Source: Bdellovibrionaceae bacterium UBA2339
GTDB taxonomy: Bacteria > Bdellovibrionota > Bdellovibrionia > Bdellovibrionales > JAMPXM01
Direction: 5' to 3'
NCBI GenBank assembly: GCA_002344785.1
Contig: DDUL01000028.1
Location: 16,838-80,837 of the forward strand
DNA: 64,000 nt
This document shows, piece after piece, positions 40,936 through 49,531 of this stretch. A model generated the notes under the pieces. It did no database searches, was not told where the DNA came from, and saw only the letters and a list, made by a program, of their open reading frames with translations. Numbering within the stretch: the stretch's first letter is position 1; each line of letters starts with the position of its first letter. The translations under genes and the position numbers were made by a program.

Positions 40936-42327
40936 TTAATCTAGGCCCAAGGCCATTTCGTGCGACAAAGGTCGGCGCACGGCGCGGAAGTAAGTCCGCG
41001 GCGAATGTTCAAACAGATCGGCGAGCTTCGGCATGTAGATGCACGCATAGCGGTCGACCTGATTCGCGAAATAACTCTCTTCGTTGCCCGCGCGCATGAT
41101 TTCGCCCCAGTGCGGATTGAACATGCTTTGCTGCTTGCGAATCAGCGAAGAAATGGTTTTGTCGATCTCGCTGATCTCTTCCTGCAGGGCATGCAGGCGA
41201 GCGTCGTCAGAGCTGCGGCCAGTTTCGATCTTCAGCGTGATCGCCTCGACAACTTCGGACTCGAGCGGCTCTTTGCGCTCCATGAGCGTGCGAATCTCTG
41301 AGGCATGAGGTTGCGCTTTCAAGTAGTTTTGAATTTCCTCTTCCAGCTCTTCGACCACCAGGGCCGTTCGCCAGTTGCAATCCTTTTTCAAGCGCAGGAT
41401 GTCGCCGTAGATGTGATCGCCGATGTAGACGATGTCGTCGCCCTCAACACCCAGGTCGCGTGCGAACTTCGCGGCGCCGCCACCCTGATAGATGCCCGGC
41501 TTCAAAGGTTCGTCGTAGTTCGACATGAGCCCCGTCTGCGGATCGACTTTCATGAAGCGAAGATTGTCCCAGAAGAAACGCGGCTTCTGCGCAAGCGTCA
41601 CCACATACTCGAACAACTCCGTCCAGTCCTTGTGATCCTTCAAAAACGGATTGATCGCGTAATCGAGCAGCAGCTTCGAGTAGGCGAAGTCGCTGTTGGT
41701 GACGATGAAGATCTTCTTATCGTGGCGCTTGTAGCGCTCAAGTCCGCGCACCACGGCCTCGTCCTTGATGATGAACTCATCCAGGCGCTTGGCGACCTCG
41801 CCTTTGAGCGAGCCATCGCGATGCGAGAGATCCAACATTTCGACCACGTCCTGTGAGATCGTGTCGTAGTCCGGCATGCTATCGCGTCCCGAGGCGTCTT
41901 TGATGTCGACAAGCTGGGCGTAGAGTGTCGCGACGGAAAGCGAGAAGGCGGTGTCGATCGCCGTATAGAGATTGGCGTCACTCAAGTCGATGTAAGTCGA
42001 CTTATAAAGTTTCTGCTGCTGAGGAAAATCAATCGGCTTGGTGCCGTGATAGCTCGCGCGGATCGCACCGTGACGCGACACTTTGAGAAGGTTGCCCTTT
42101 TTCTTGTCGATCACCAAACCGCGAATCGCCAGCAGCCAGTCGAATTTCAACTGCAAGACTTCGGCGGGATAGTTCTTGTTCTCGACCAGTTTCTTGCACA
42201 TGGTTTGATGCGAAAGCTGTTCGAAGGCGTGCGAGTGGTAACGGACCAAAGTGTGATCCATATCCAAGCCGATGTACTTGATCTTGCGCATGTTCAGCGT
42301 GCGATTGATGAAAACTTTCGGAGTCAT
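40936..42327 (-). CDS. HAD-IG family 5'-nucleotidase (cytosolic purine nucleotidase-like)
   Basis: The 463-residue protein belongs to the HAD-IG group related to eukaryotic cN-II, which removes the 5'-phosphate from IMP/GMP. The nucleophile motif is IGLDMDHTLVRY, the second motif is IVTNSDFAYSK, and the fourth is DDIVYIGDHIYGDILRLKK. Other family blocks are FYDNLRFM-like FFWDNLRFMKVD and YQGGGAAKF. ATG 42327 has AAGGACC upstream. This protein type is frequent in Bdellovibrio-like and Legionella-like bacteria. It is 7 bases after the rhodanese gene, so both are probably on one transcript. Confidence 0.9.
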   Translation of the reverse strand: MTPKVFINRTLNMRKIKYIGLDMDHTLVRYHSHAFEQLSHQTMCKKLVENKNYPAEVLQLKFDWLLAIRGLVIDKKKGNLLKVSRHGAIRASYHGTKPIDFPQQQKLYKSTYIDLSDANLYTAIDTAFSLSVATLYAQLVDIKDASGRDSMPDYDTISQDVVEMLDLSHRDGSLKGEVAKRLDEFIIKDEAVVRGLERYKRHDKKIFIVTNSDFAYSKLLLDYAINPFLKDHKDWTELFEYVVTLAQKPRFFWDNLRFMKVDPQTGLMSNYDEPLKPGIYQGGGAAKFARDLGVEGDDIVYIGDHIYGDILRLKKDCNWRTALVVEELEEEIQNYLKAQPHASEIRTLMERKEPLESEVVEAITLKIETGRSSDDARLHALQEEISEIDKTISSLIRKQQSMFNPHWGEIMRAGNEESYFANQVDRYACIYMPKLADLFEHSPRTYFRAVRRPLSHEMALGLD

Positions 42328-42334
42328 GTGGTCC

Positions 42335-42715
42335 TTACGCAGGGCTCGTATCTGTCGGATAGCCCAAGTTGTTCCAGCGGATCATACCGCCTTGAAGGTT
42401 GAAGCAGCGTTGAATTTCAAAGTGTTGCACGTAGGCCGCCGCCTGCGCGGATCGGCCACCGCTTCGGCAAATGAAAACAATGTCGCGATCGCGAGGCAGT
42501 TCGTCGATTCGCTCCGGAAGCGTCGAAAGCACCCAAAGCTCGGAGCCAGGAATGTGGCCGAGTTCACCGACAAATTCTTCAGGCTGACGAACGTCGATCA
42601 GCGCCAGTTCACTGGCGCCATGCGCTTGCAGAAAAGCCTGCAAATCCTCGCAGCGCAAATCGCGAACTTCGCGAAAATCTGGATTGGGTAGACTGGGTAA
42701 TTCGACTTTGGGCAT
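42335..42715 (-). CDS. Single-domain rhodanese-like sulfurtransferase
   Basis: The 126-residue soluble protein is one rhodanese module: LALIDVRQPEEFVGELGHIPGSELW, then the active-site loop IVFICRSGGRSAQAA with C83 as sulfur acceptor, then GMIRWNNLGYP near the end. The six-residue loop CRSGGR is of the thiosulfate sulfurtransferase/GlpE type. It has no signal peptide. The ATG at 42715 has only a weak ribosome site. It is the middle gene of a minus-strand group (thioredoxin-like, rhodanese, nucleotidase), which hints at redox or sulfur relay functions, but the partners are not known. Confidence 0.88.
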   Translation of the reverse strand: MPKVELPSLPNPDFREVRDLRCEDLQAFLQAHGASELALIDVRQPEEFVGELGHIPGSELWVLSTLPERIDELPRDRDIVFICRSGGRSAQAAAYVQHFEIQRCFNLQGGMIRWNNLGYPTDTSPA

Positions 42716-42763
42716 AAACAGTAAGTGAAGCAGCTTTCGGCTTGGCGCTCAATGACGCCGCGC

Positions 42764-43501
42764 TTATTCCGCCGACAATTTGGCGATCAATTGTTCGAGA
42801 TCTGTTTGACGAGTTTCGCCGACGATGCTGTGGCGCATGCGTCCTTCGGCGTCAAAGATCAAGGTGGTCGGCAAGATCAATGACCATTCAACTTTGAGCT
42901 CTTCGCTCATCTTCTCCTGAATGGAGGTGAACAGCTTGCCATCTTCGCCGCTGGCATCGATCGCACTGCGAAGCCCCTTGGCCCGCCGCTCTTGCTTGAG
43001 TTCGGCACTGACGCCCGTCAGCTCATACTCCAGGCTCATTTGCAGAAGTGGCTGCAAAAACGCAGCGGCCTCGCGCCGGCCTTCGTCGTTGTTTTGATCC
43101 GCCGAGATCAGCGCCAGCGCGACAGGGTTGGCGAGCTGAAAGCGCAAGAGCTCTGGCATTTCCTGACGACAGGGTTCGCACCAGGTGGCCCAAATGTTGA
43201 CGACCACAAAGCGCGAACCACTCGACTGTGCGAACTCGCGAATCCAATTTGAAAAGTTATCCGCCGACAATTCGACAAAACCCGATTTTGCGAACTCGTC
43301 CACGCCCTGGGCGCGCTCTTGGGTTTTGGCTTGGCGTTCGCTTTGATCGCTGCGATTCCAAGCGAAAAGTCCGATCACCACACAAGCGCCAATCATCAAG
43401 GCGAGAACCGTCCAAACGAGGGTGCGTCCGGACGCGGTCGGCGACGCGGGCGCGCTGTCAGAAGGTGATGCGGAAGATTCAGGCGTTAAGTCCGAGGCCA
43501 T
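42764..43501 (-). CDS. TlpA/ResA-like membrane-anchored thioredoxin
   Basis: The 245-residue protein has a Ser/Pro/Ala-rich start, one membrane helix (28-47, LVWTVLALMIGACVVIGLF) and a periplasmic thioredoxin domain with W-C108-E-P-C111 in VVNIWATWCEPCRQEMPELL. The cis-Pro comes in LPTTLIFDAEGRM. WCEPC is the redox motif of TlpA/ResA proteins that reduce cytochrome or other exported thiols. An insertion of about 50 residues between the active site and the cis-Pro strand (QNNDEGRREAAAFLQ..) resembles other TlpA proteins. It diverges from the helicase gene across 41 bases. Confidence 0.88.
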   Translation of the reverse strand: MASDLTPESSASPSDSAPASPTASGRTLVWTVLALMIGACVVIGLFAWNRSDQSERQAKTQERAQGVDEFAKSGFVELSADNFSNWIREFAQSSGSRFVVVNIWATWCEPCRQEMPELLRFQLANPVALALISADQNNDEGRREAAAFLQPLLQMSLEYELTGVSAELKQERRAKGLRSAIDASGEDGKLFTSIQEKMSEELKVEWSLILPTTLIFDAEGRMRHSIVGETRQTDLEQLIAKLSAE

Positions 43502-43542
43502 GCGTTGACACTAAAAGGGCGCACGTCGATTGTCGAGAGTTC

Positions 43543-44964
43543 ATGTCGAAAACTCGCGCGTCGAAATCTAAACTTCGCACAACTTCGTCGGAGAATTCTC
43601 TGGTCGAGTCTTCTTTGGCGGAATCTTCTTTGGCTGAGTCTTCTTTGGCCGATCCTGCATCGCTTGCCGAAACCGGACAGGCCCTTGGTGCTCAGCCGGA
43701 AACCAAAAGCCGTCTCTCCACCTGTCAAGAGCGCGCCTGGCAGGCGCTGATCGACGGCGGCGAGAATGTTTTCCTCACCGGCGGCGCGGGCACCGGCAAG
43801 TCGTATTTGATTCGGCAATTTCTGTCTCGTCATGATTCGCGTCTGTTCCCTGTGCTCGCATCGACGGGTGCGGCGGCCGTGCTTGTGGGTGGCCGGACTT
43901 TTCACTCGTTCTTTGGACTCGGCATACTCGAAGGCGGGCCCGCGGCCACTGTGGAGCGGGCCGCGCGCAACCGACAAGTCGTGCGTCGCTTGCGGCAAAT
44001 TCAAGGTTTCGTGGTCGATGAAGTTTCGATGCTCGCGGGACCTGTGCTGCGGGTTGCGGAGGTCATTGCCCGACGCGTGCGTGACAGCGAACTGCCGTGG
44101 GGCGGTTTGCGAGTGATCGCGGTCGGCGACTTTGCGCAACTTCCTCCGGTGGAGCGCGATTCCAATCGCGGTGGGGGCTGGGCCTTCAACGACGCGGTTT
44201 GGGACTGGTCGAAATTTCAGACGCATTGGTTGCGAACACAGATTCGCTGCCGCGATGAAGAGTACATGCGCGTGCTCGCCAAAGTGCGCGATGGGCGCGT
44301 CGATGATGAAGTCGCGGATTATCTCAATGCGCGCACCGGTCCCATTGAGACGGAGTTCGAGGGCACGCGGCTTTTCCCCAGGCGCGATCAAACCGATAAG
44401 TTCAACGAGATGCGCTTGGCGGATCTCGCGGGCGAGAGTACGGAATTTCCTACTATCGCCTCAGGCGATGCACGCGGCATCGAAACTCTGATGAAGCAGG
44501 CGCCGATCGGCGAGGTGCTGCGCCTCAAAGTCGGGGCTCTGGTGATGTTGCGACAAAATGACCCGATCGGCCGCTTTGTGAATGGCAGCACGGGACATGT
44601 GCGAAAAATTCAAGCGCACAAGCTCTCCATTGAGCTGCTCAATGGCCGTCGCGTGGAATTGGAACGAGCGACGTTTTCCTTGCTCGACGCTGACGGCGAT
44701 CCCGTCGCCACTTTGACGAATTTTCCGGTCACTTTAGCTTGGGCCTCGACCATACATAAAGCTCAAGGCTCCACCTTGGACCGCATGGCGGTGGATTTGT
44801 CGCGCCTCTGGGAGCCCGGCCAGGCCTATGTCGCCTTAAGTCGCCTCGTCAGCGGCGCGGATTTGCGCGTGGCGCGATGGGATGCAAGCTCGATCAAAAC
44901 TGACCCACAAGTGGTCGAATTTTACTCCCGCTTCGCGGAGTTGGCGCCCGACGCCGTCCTATGA
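43543..44964 (+). CDS. PIF1-like / RecD2-like SF1 DNA helicase
   Basis: The 473-residue superfamily 1B helicase starts at ATG 43543; a much longer in-frame extension runs antisense through the thioredoxin gene and is rejected. Walker A is FLTGGAGTGKSYLI (80-87 core), Walker B is GFVVDEVSMLAG, motif III is VIAVGDFAQLPPVERD, and the last motifs are TLAWASTIHKAQGSTLDRM and AYVALSRLVSGADL. These match bacterial PIF1 helicases, which unwind 5'-to-3' and act on G-quadruplexes or stalled forks. The N-terminus has four copies of a Ser-Leu-Ala-Glu-Ser unit (19-37). Confidence 0.9.
   Translation: MSKTRASKSKLRTTSSENSLVESSLAESSLAESSLADPASLAETGQALGAQPETKSRLSTCQERAWQALIDGGENVFLTGGAGTGKSYLIRQFLSRHDSRLFPVLASTGAAAVLVGGRTFHSFFGLGILEGGPAATVERAARNRQVVRRLRQIQGFVVDEVSMLAGPVLRVAEVIARRVRDSELPWGGLRVIAVGDFAQLPPVERDSNRGGGWAFNDAVWDWSKFQTHWLRTQIRCRDEEYMRVLAKVRDGRVDDEVADYLNARTGPIETEFEGTRLFPRRDQTDKFNEMRLADLAGESTEFPTIASGDARGIETLMKQAPIGEVLRLKVGALVMLRQNDPIGRFVNGSTGHVRKIQAHKLSIELLNGRRVELERATFSLLDADGDPVATLTNFPVTLAWASTIHKAQGSTLDRMAVDLSRLWEPGQAYVALSRLVSGADLRVARWDASSIKTDPQVVEFYSRFAELAPDAVL
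43597..43653 (+). repeat. 15-base tandem repeat in the helicase N-terminus
   Basis: About four copies of a TCTTTGGC(G/T)GA(A/G)TCT-type unit, coding for Ser-Leu-(Val/Ala)-(Glu/Asp)-Ser. The last copies differ only at third codon positions. It is a site where copy number could change by slippage in frame. Confidence 0.75.
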
Positions 44965-45003
44965 TAGCCCTTCAGGAACACATCTTGTTCTGAGGAGGCA
45001 TTC

Positions 45004-46089
45004 ATGGCGTCGAACGCGACCCCGGCATCAGCAAATCCATGCGGCTTGGATGGCATGGAGTTTATCGAGTTCGCTGTAGCCCCTGGCTTTCGCGATCCCG
45101 AGTTGCTGGAAAAGCTCATGCAGCGCACAGGCACGGTGCTGGTCGCACGTCACAAGACTCGGCCGCTTCGCCTCTATCGTCAAAACCAAGTCAACTTCGT
45201 CATCAACGAAGATCCTGAAAGTGAAGCCGTGCGCTTCGCGCGCGCGCACGGACCGGCGGCGACTGCCACGGGCTTTCGCGTGAAGAACGCGGCGCACGCC
45301 TTCGCAACAGCTGTCGCTCGCGGCGCGCGTCCCTTCACCGATGAAAAAGGCAAGTCAGGCTTCGCTGGTCATCCGGCGATCTACGGCATCGGCGACTCGC
45401 TGGTTTACTTCATCGATCGCTATCCGCAAAACACACCCGGCCAAGAGATTTGGGACGATTGGAATTGGATCACCACGGACAAGCGCCCGCGCGGCAAGGG
45501 CATGATGGTCATCGATCACATGACCAACAACGTCCCCGTCGGCGAAATGCAGAAGTGGTGCGACTTCTACACGCAAGTGTTCGGCTTTGAAGAGCGCCGC
45601 TACTTCGACATCAAAGGCAAATCGACGGGCTTGATCTCCAAGGTGATGCAGTCGCCTTGCCGTAAGTTCTGCATTCCGATCAACGAGCCGACGGATCCGA
45701 AGTCACAGATTCAGGAGTATTTGGACGAGTACAAAGGCTCGGGCATTCAACACATCGCTTTGCTCACCAACGACATCGCCGAGAGCGTGGCGTCGATGAT
45801 GAAGGAGCAGATCGAGTTTTTGAAGGCGCCGCCCACCACGTACTACAACGCGCTCACCAAGCGCATTCCGGTGAAGATTCACGAGCAGTTGGATCGCATG
45901 CAGGAACTCGGCATTCTCATCGATGGCGACGAGCGCGGTTATCTTTTGCAGATCTTCACCAAAAACCAAGTCGGTCCGATCTTCCTTGAGATCATTCAAC
46001 GTCGCGGTCACGACGGCTTCGGCGAAGGCAATTTCCAGGCGCTGTTTGACTCGATTGAAGAAGATCAGCGTTTGCGCGGGGTGCTCTGA
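45004..46089 (+). CDS. hppD: 4-hydroxyphenylpyruvate dioxygenase
   Basis: HPPD turns 4-hydroxyphenylpyruvate into homogentisate in tyrosine breakdown. It is a two-domain vicinal-oxygen-chelate enzyme of 361 residues, the usual bacterial length. The iron ligands are H172 (MVIDHMTNN), H250 (GIQHIALLTNDI) and E329 (PIFLEIIQRRGHDGFGEGNF). The C-terminal helix after GEGNFQALFDSIEEDQ gates the active site. ATG 45004 has GAGGAGG 6 bases upstream. Its stop overlaps the hmgA start by one base, so the two are coupled. Confidence 0.97.
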   Translation: MASNATPASANPCGLDGMEFIEFAVAPGFRDPELLEKLMQRTGTVLVARHKTRPLRLYRQNQVNFVINEDPESEAVRFARAHGPAATATGFRVKNAAHAFATAVARGARPFTDEKGKSGFAGHPAIYGIGDSLVYFIDRYPQNTPGQEIWDDWNWITTDKRPRGKGMMVIDHMTNNVPVGEMQKWCDFYTQVFGFEERRYFDIKGKSTGLISKVMQSPCRKFCIPINEPTDPKSQIQEYLDEYKGSGIQHIALLTNDIAESVASMMKEQIEFLKAPPTTYYNALTKRIPVKIHEQLDRMQELGILIDGDERGYLLQIFTKNQVGPIFLEIIQRRGHDGFGEGNFQALFDSIEEDQRLRGVL

Positions 46090-47234
46090 TGTATCACCAC
46101 ACGCAAGGGCGACCCACGCGACAAGGCCACAAAGGTATTCCCGAAGGTTTCTTTGAAGAAGAACAGGGGCTCGACGGTTTTTACGGACCCGTCTCGCACT
46201 TGATCAAAGAGCGGCCCTCGACGCGTTGGGTGTCGATTGAAGGTGAATTGAAGCCGCGCATGTACGATCTGGTGAAGTTTGCTTCGGGCGCATCGGCAAC
46301 CGAAACTTCTCCCGGTGTTTCGCAGCTCATCGGTCAGCGATGGCTCTACAACTCCGACATCACCGTTTCGACACTTTGGGTGAAACCAGAGAGCGATCCT
46401 AGCCGGCACATCAGTCGTCGCAACGCCGATGGCGATTGGCTCTACTTCTGCCACTCGGGGCGCGGAGTCTGCTTGAGCGAGTACGGACTTCTCGAGTTCA
46501 CGCCCGGCACTTACATGGTGATGCCCAAGTGCATCGGCCACAGCTTCGTGGTCACGGAGCCGACGCAGTTCTTGTTGATTGAAAATCGCAACTCGCATTT
46601 TCGCGAGCCGGATCGAGGCATGGTCGGCCGTCACGCGCCCTGGGACCCGAACGCCTTGGTGAAACCGGATCTGGATCGCCTTTACGAACACATGCGCCAG
46701 ACGGGATTTGATTCGCGACAAGTGGTGATCAAGCACACCGATCAAATCACGCGCATCGGTTACGAGGAATGTGTTTACGATGTGCAGGGCTGGAAGGGCG
46801 ACTTGTATCCTTACACTTTGCACATGGATCACATCATGCCGCTGATGAGTCACCGCGTGCATCTGCCGCCATCGGCGCACACGACACTCGCCGCTCGTGG
46901 CTTTGTGGTGTGTTCGTTCTTGCCGCGGCCGATGGAAGAAGAGGCCGACGCGCTTCGCGTGCCCTTCTATCACCAGAACATCGATTACGATGAAGTGCTG
47001 TTCTATCATGACGGCGACTTCTTCTCGCGCGACAACTTGCACGCGGGGATGATGAGCTTCCATCCGGCGGGCTTTCCGCACGGGCCGCACCCCAAGGCCA
47101 TCGAGAAGGTGAAGAGCAAAACGCACACGGACGAAAAGGCCGTGATGATCGACACGCGCTGGCCGCTCCATCGTGACGCGGCTCTGGAGCAGGTCGAGCT
47201 CAAAGAGTACTGGAAGTCATGGATGAAAAAGTGA
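46089..47234 (+). CDS. hmgA: Homogentisate 1,2-dioxygenase
   Basis: HmgA opens the ring of homogentisate to maleylacetoacetate. At 381 residues it is the short bacterial type (the human and Pseudomonas forms are about 440). The cupin-type iron site lies in the C-terminal half (MSHRVHLPPSAHTTLAA and the histidine-rich blocks FYHQNIDYDEVLFYHDGDF and HPAGFPHGPHPKA). ATG 46089 shares a base with the hppD stop (TGATG). The next pathway gene (maleylacetoacetate isomerase or fumarylacetoacetase) is not in the window. A following gene starts inside its last 16 bases. Confidence 0.95.
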   Translation: MYHHTQGRPTRQGHKGIPEGFFEEEQGLDGFYGPVSHLIKERPSTRWVSIEGELKPRMYDLVKFASGASATETSPGVSQLIGQRWLYNSDITVSTLWVKPESDPSRHISRRNADGDWLYFCHSGRGVCLSEYGLLEFTPGTYMVMPKCIGHSFVVTEPTQFLLIENRNSHFREPDRGMVGRHAPWDPNALVKPDLDRLYEHMRQTGFDSRQVVIKHTDQITRIGYEECVYDVQGWKGDLYPYTLHMDHIMPLMSHRVHLPPSAHTTLAARGFVVCSFLPRPMEEEADALRVPFYHQNIDYDEVLFYHDGDFFSRDNLHAGMMSFHPAGFPHGPHPKAIEKVKSKTHTDEKAVMIDTRWPLHRDAALEQVELKEYWKSWMKK

Positions 47235-47998
47235 AGTCGCGCCAAAGCTCTCGAACTGAAACTTCGGCATCGGCGCGCTCGCAGGCGGGCCGACGATGGT
47301 TCGGTCGACTGGGCTTGGTGGGCTTGCTGGTCGCGGGTCTTTGGTTCGCCTGTGAACGAAGAACTTATCCGATTCGCGATTCCGAAACCTCGCTAAACGC
47401 AGAGGAAGTCGACGCACAAGTGTCCAGCGAACTCGGTCCTTCTGCGGTGACGGCTGTGGCGGAACCGACACCGATCGCGACGCCAACTCCGACGCCCTCG
47501 GAGCCGACAACAGGCGAGTCGCAGGCGCGATTGAACGAAGAGCAGATCATCGAAAGACGCGCGCAGATCAAAGCCTCGCTGGCCGGGCTCTACACCGCGC
47601 AAAAAGCCTTTCACGCAGAATTTGATCGCTACTCCACGGATCTCATGGCCTTAGGTTGGACGCCGGCATCCGCTGAGCTTCCGGCCTACATCGGCTTCAC
47701 GCGCGCCTTTGAAGGTGCGGGAGAAGTGGACTTGCCGGATGGCGAAAAGCCCGAACGCTTGTCGACCGACACTTTCGTGGGAGTTACGGCGGACGGCGAT
47801 CGCCCCTATCGCTATGATTCACACGCTCAGGTGGCGGTTCGTGATCTCGAGCGCCATTGTCGACGGGGCTGCACGGCTTCGCGAGATCGCTTTGAAATGG
47901 TGGCGGCTTTCAATCTCGATGCCGATCCGACTTTGGATGTTTGGATCATCAATGAAAGCAAAGAGCTGATTCACATCGTGGACGATGAGCGCGAGTGA
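47219..47998 (+). CDS. Membrane-anchored protein with pilin-like globular segment
   Basis: The 259-residue protein starts at ATG 47219, inside the 3' end of hmgA, with a GGA upstream. Residues about 26-45 (WFGRLGLVGLLVAGLWFACE) form a membrane anchor; the cysteine at its end (FACE) could be a weak lipobox. A Thr/Pro-rich linker (PTPIATPTPTPSEPTT) follows. The segment RRAQIKASLAGLYTAQKAFHAEFDRYSTDLMALGW closely resembles the helix of type IV pilins and pseudopilins, but no prepilin cleavage motif precedes it. Two cysteines near the end (RHCRRGCTA) may pair. The function is unknown. Confidence 0.65.
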   Translation: MDEKVKSRQSSRTETSASARSQAGRRWFGRLGLVGLLVAGLWFACERRTYPIRDSETSLNAEEVDAQVSSELGPSAVTAVAEPTPIATPTPTPSEPTTGESQARLNEEQIIERRAQIKASLAGLYTAQKAFHAEFDRYSTDLMALGWTPASAELPAYIGFTRAFEGAGEVDLPDGEKPERLSTDTFVGVTADGDRPYRYDSHAQVAVRDLERHCRRGCTASRDRFEMVAAFNLDADPTLDVWIINESKELIHIVDDERE

Positions 47999-48142
47999 GG
48001 CATGATGCTCGTCGGCCTTTGGCCTCGCGCGCGCCCGAAATATGACAGGTATTGTGACTTGCGGTCGTGAGGCGCGAGAAGTCGGACTGACGCAGTGCTT
48101 GGTCGCATTGGCAGCCGTGGTCGCGCATGTTGTCCTAACGAC

Positions 48143-49399
48143 ATGATTGAACCTCGACCACGCATGCAAAAACCCGTGTTGGGCGATCCGATGACAGCCG
48201 CCGAGGCCTTGCGCTGGTGTTTGGTCATCGCGCGCAAAGGTGCGGGCTTTGTGTCGCCGAATCCCATGGTCGGTTGCGTGATCGTCGATGCCGCACATCG
48301 CTTCGTGACGGCGGGCTATCATCATCGCGTCGGTCACGAACATGCCGAGATCGATGCGCTGATGAATTTCGAGACATTGAAAGGGCATCGACAACTTGCC
48401 GGTTATCACGTCTATGTGTCGCTTGAGCCTTGCGCGCATAAAGGTCGGACGGGATCTTGCGCGGTCGCATTGAGCGAGCTGAAGCCGGAGTCTGTGACTT
48501 ACTTGTTGCGCGATCCGAACCCGCTGGTGGCGGGCCAAGGCGCCGCGATCTTGCGACAAGCCGGCATCGCCACCTTCTCGGCGGGCGAATCGGACCGTCT
48601 CACCGAGTCGCAAAAGTCCGAACTGATCGACGACGCTGAGGACCTCAACGAAATCTTTCTTTGGAACATGCGCACGCGGGGATCAAGCAACGAGCGCTGC
48701 TTTGTCACAGTGAAGTTGGCCTCGAGTCTCGACGGGCAAGTGGCGCTTCGCTCGGGCGAATCGCAGTGGATCACCTCCGACGAAGCCCGCGAGAAAGCCC
48801 ATCGCCTGCGACTGGAGCACGACGCGATTCTTGTCGGTCGCAAGACGGTTGAGACCGATAACCCTTCGCTCAATGTTCGCCTGCGAGGCGCCGAAGAGTT
48901 TCGCAATCGCGCGGTGATCTTGGACCCGCGCGCGCAGTTGTTGCCGCGCTTGCTTGAAGACGGCGCCGACGAAAAGTTCAACGTCGTCCGAGTCCGCGGC
49001 TGGGATCACCTCATCGTCGCCGTTCAAGATCAAAAAATTCCCGCCGCACTTTTGGCGCGCGCCAAAGATCGCGGCGTGCGTGTGCTGACCGGCGTGGGTT
49101 CAGAGGGAATCCTGGATCTGGCTCACCTCACGCGCGAGCTGCGACGTGAGGGCGTGCAAGGTCTGTTCGTCGAAGGCGGTGCGGGCACACTCGGTCCATT
49201 TTTCGATCAGAACATCGTCAATCGCCTGCATGTTTTCGTTGCACCGTTGTTGATCGGTGGCCGGGATGGAGTTGGCTGGTCCTCACAGTTCGGTGTCGCT
49301 CGCTTGGCCGACGCGTGGAAGCTCAAGCGCCTGCGCGTGAAAAAGCTGGGCGAAGGCGATTCGCTCAACATGCATTGGACCGGCCGCTTGGATTTGTAG
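48143..49399 (+). CDS. ribD: Bifunctional riboflavin biosynthesis deaminase/reductase
   Basis: RibD deaminates and then reduces the pyrimidine intermediate of riboflavin synthesis. The 418-residue protein has the N-terminal deaminase (NPMVGCVIVDAAHRFV, GHEHAEIDAL with zinc His and catalytic Glu, and the zinc-Cys block SLEPCAHKGRTGSC). The C-terminal reductase has VKLASSLDGQVALRSGESQWIT, AILVGRKTVETDNPSL and VEGGAGTLGPFF. ATG 48143 is preferred over an in-frame start at 48095. The protein is about 50 residues longer than E. coli RibD because of linkers around residues 165-185. Other rib genes and an FMN riboswitch are not seen nearby. Confidence 0.93.
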   Translation: MIEPRPRMQKPVLGDPMTAAEALRWCLVIARKGAGFVSPNPMVGCVIVDAAHRFVTAGYHHRVGHEHAEIDALMNFETLKGHRQLAGYHVYVSLEPCAHKGRTGSCAVALSELKPESVTYLLRDPNPLVAGQGAAILRQAGIATFSAGESDRLTESQKSELIDDAEDLNEIFLWNMRTRGSSNERCFVTVKLASSLDGQVALRSGESQWITSDEAREKAHRLRLEHDAILVGRKTVETDNPSLNVRLRGAEEFRNRAVILDPRAQLLPRLLEDGADEKFNVVRVRGWDHLIVAVQDQKIPAALLARAKDRGVRVLTGVGSEGILDLAHLTRELRREGVQGLFVEGGAGTLGPFFDQNIVNRLHVFVAPLLIGGRDGVGWSSQFGVARLADAWKLKRLRVKKLGEGDSLNMHWTGRLDL

Positions 49400-49531
49400 C
49401 GCCAAGCGCGGTCAGCGATGAGACGATTCGTCAGAGGGTGAAGGTGGGGGCCTGATTCTCCACAAGGACTTTTGTGCGAGTATTCAACATAGGTTTACTG
49501 GAGTGCCGCCCCGGACTTCCTGTCTCAAAAT

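Noticed and set aside
43228..43542. In-frame upstream extension of the PIF1-like helicase.
   Set aside because: It lies antisense to the start of the TlpA-like thioredoxin gene and has no family similarity; ATG 43543 fits better.
47999..48142. Possible FMN riboswitch upstream of ribD.
   Set aside because: The conserved RFN-element blocks are not seen in the short leader.
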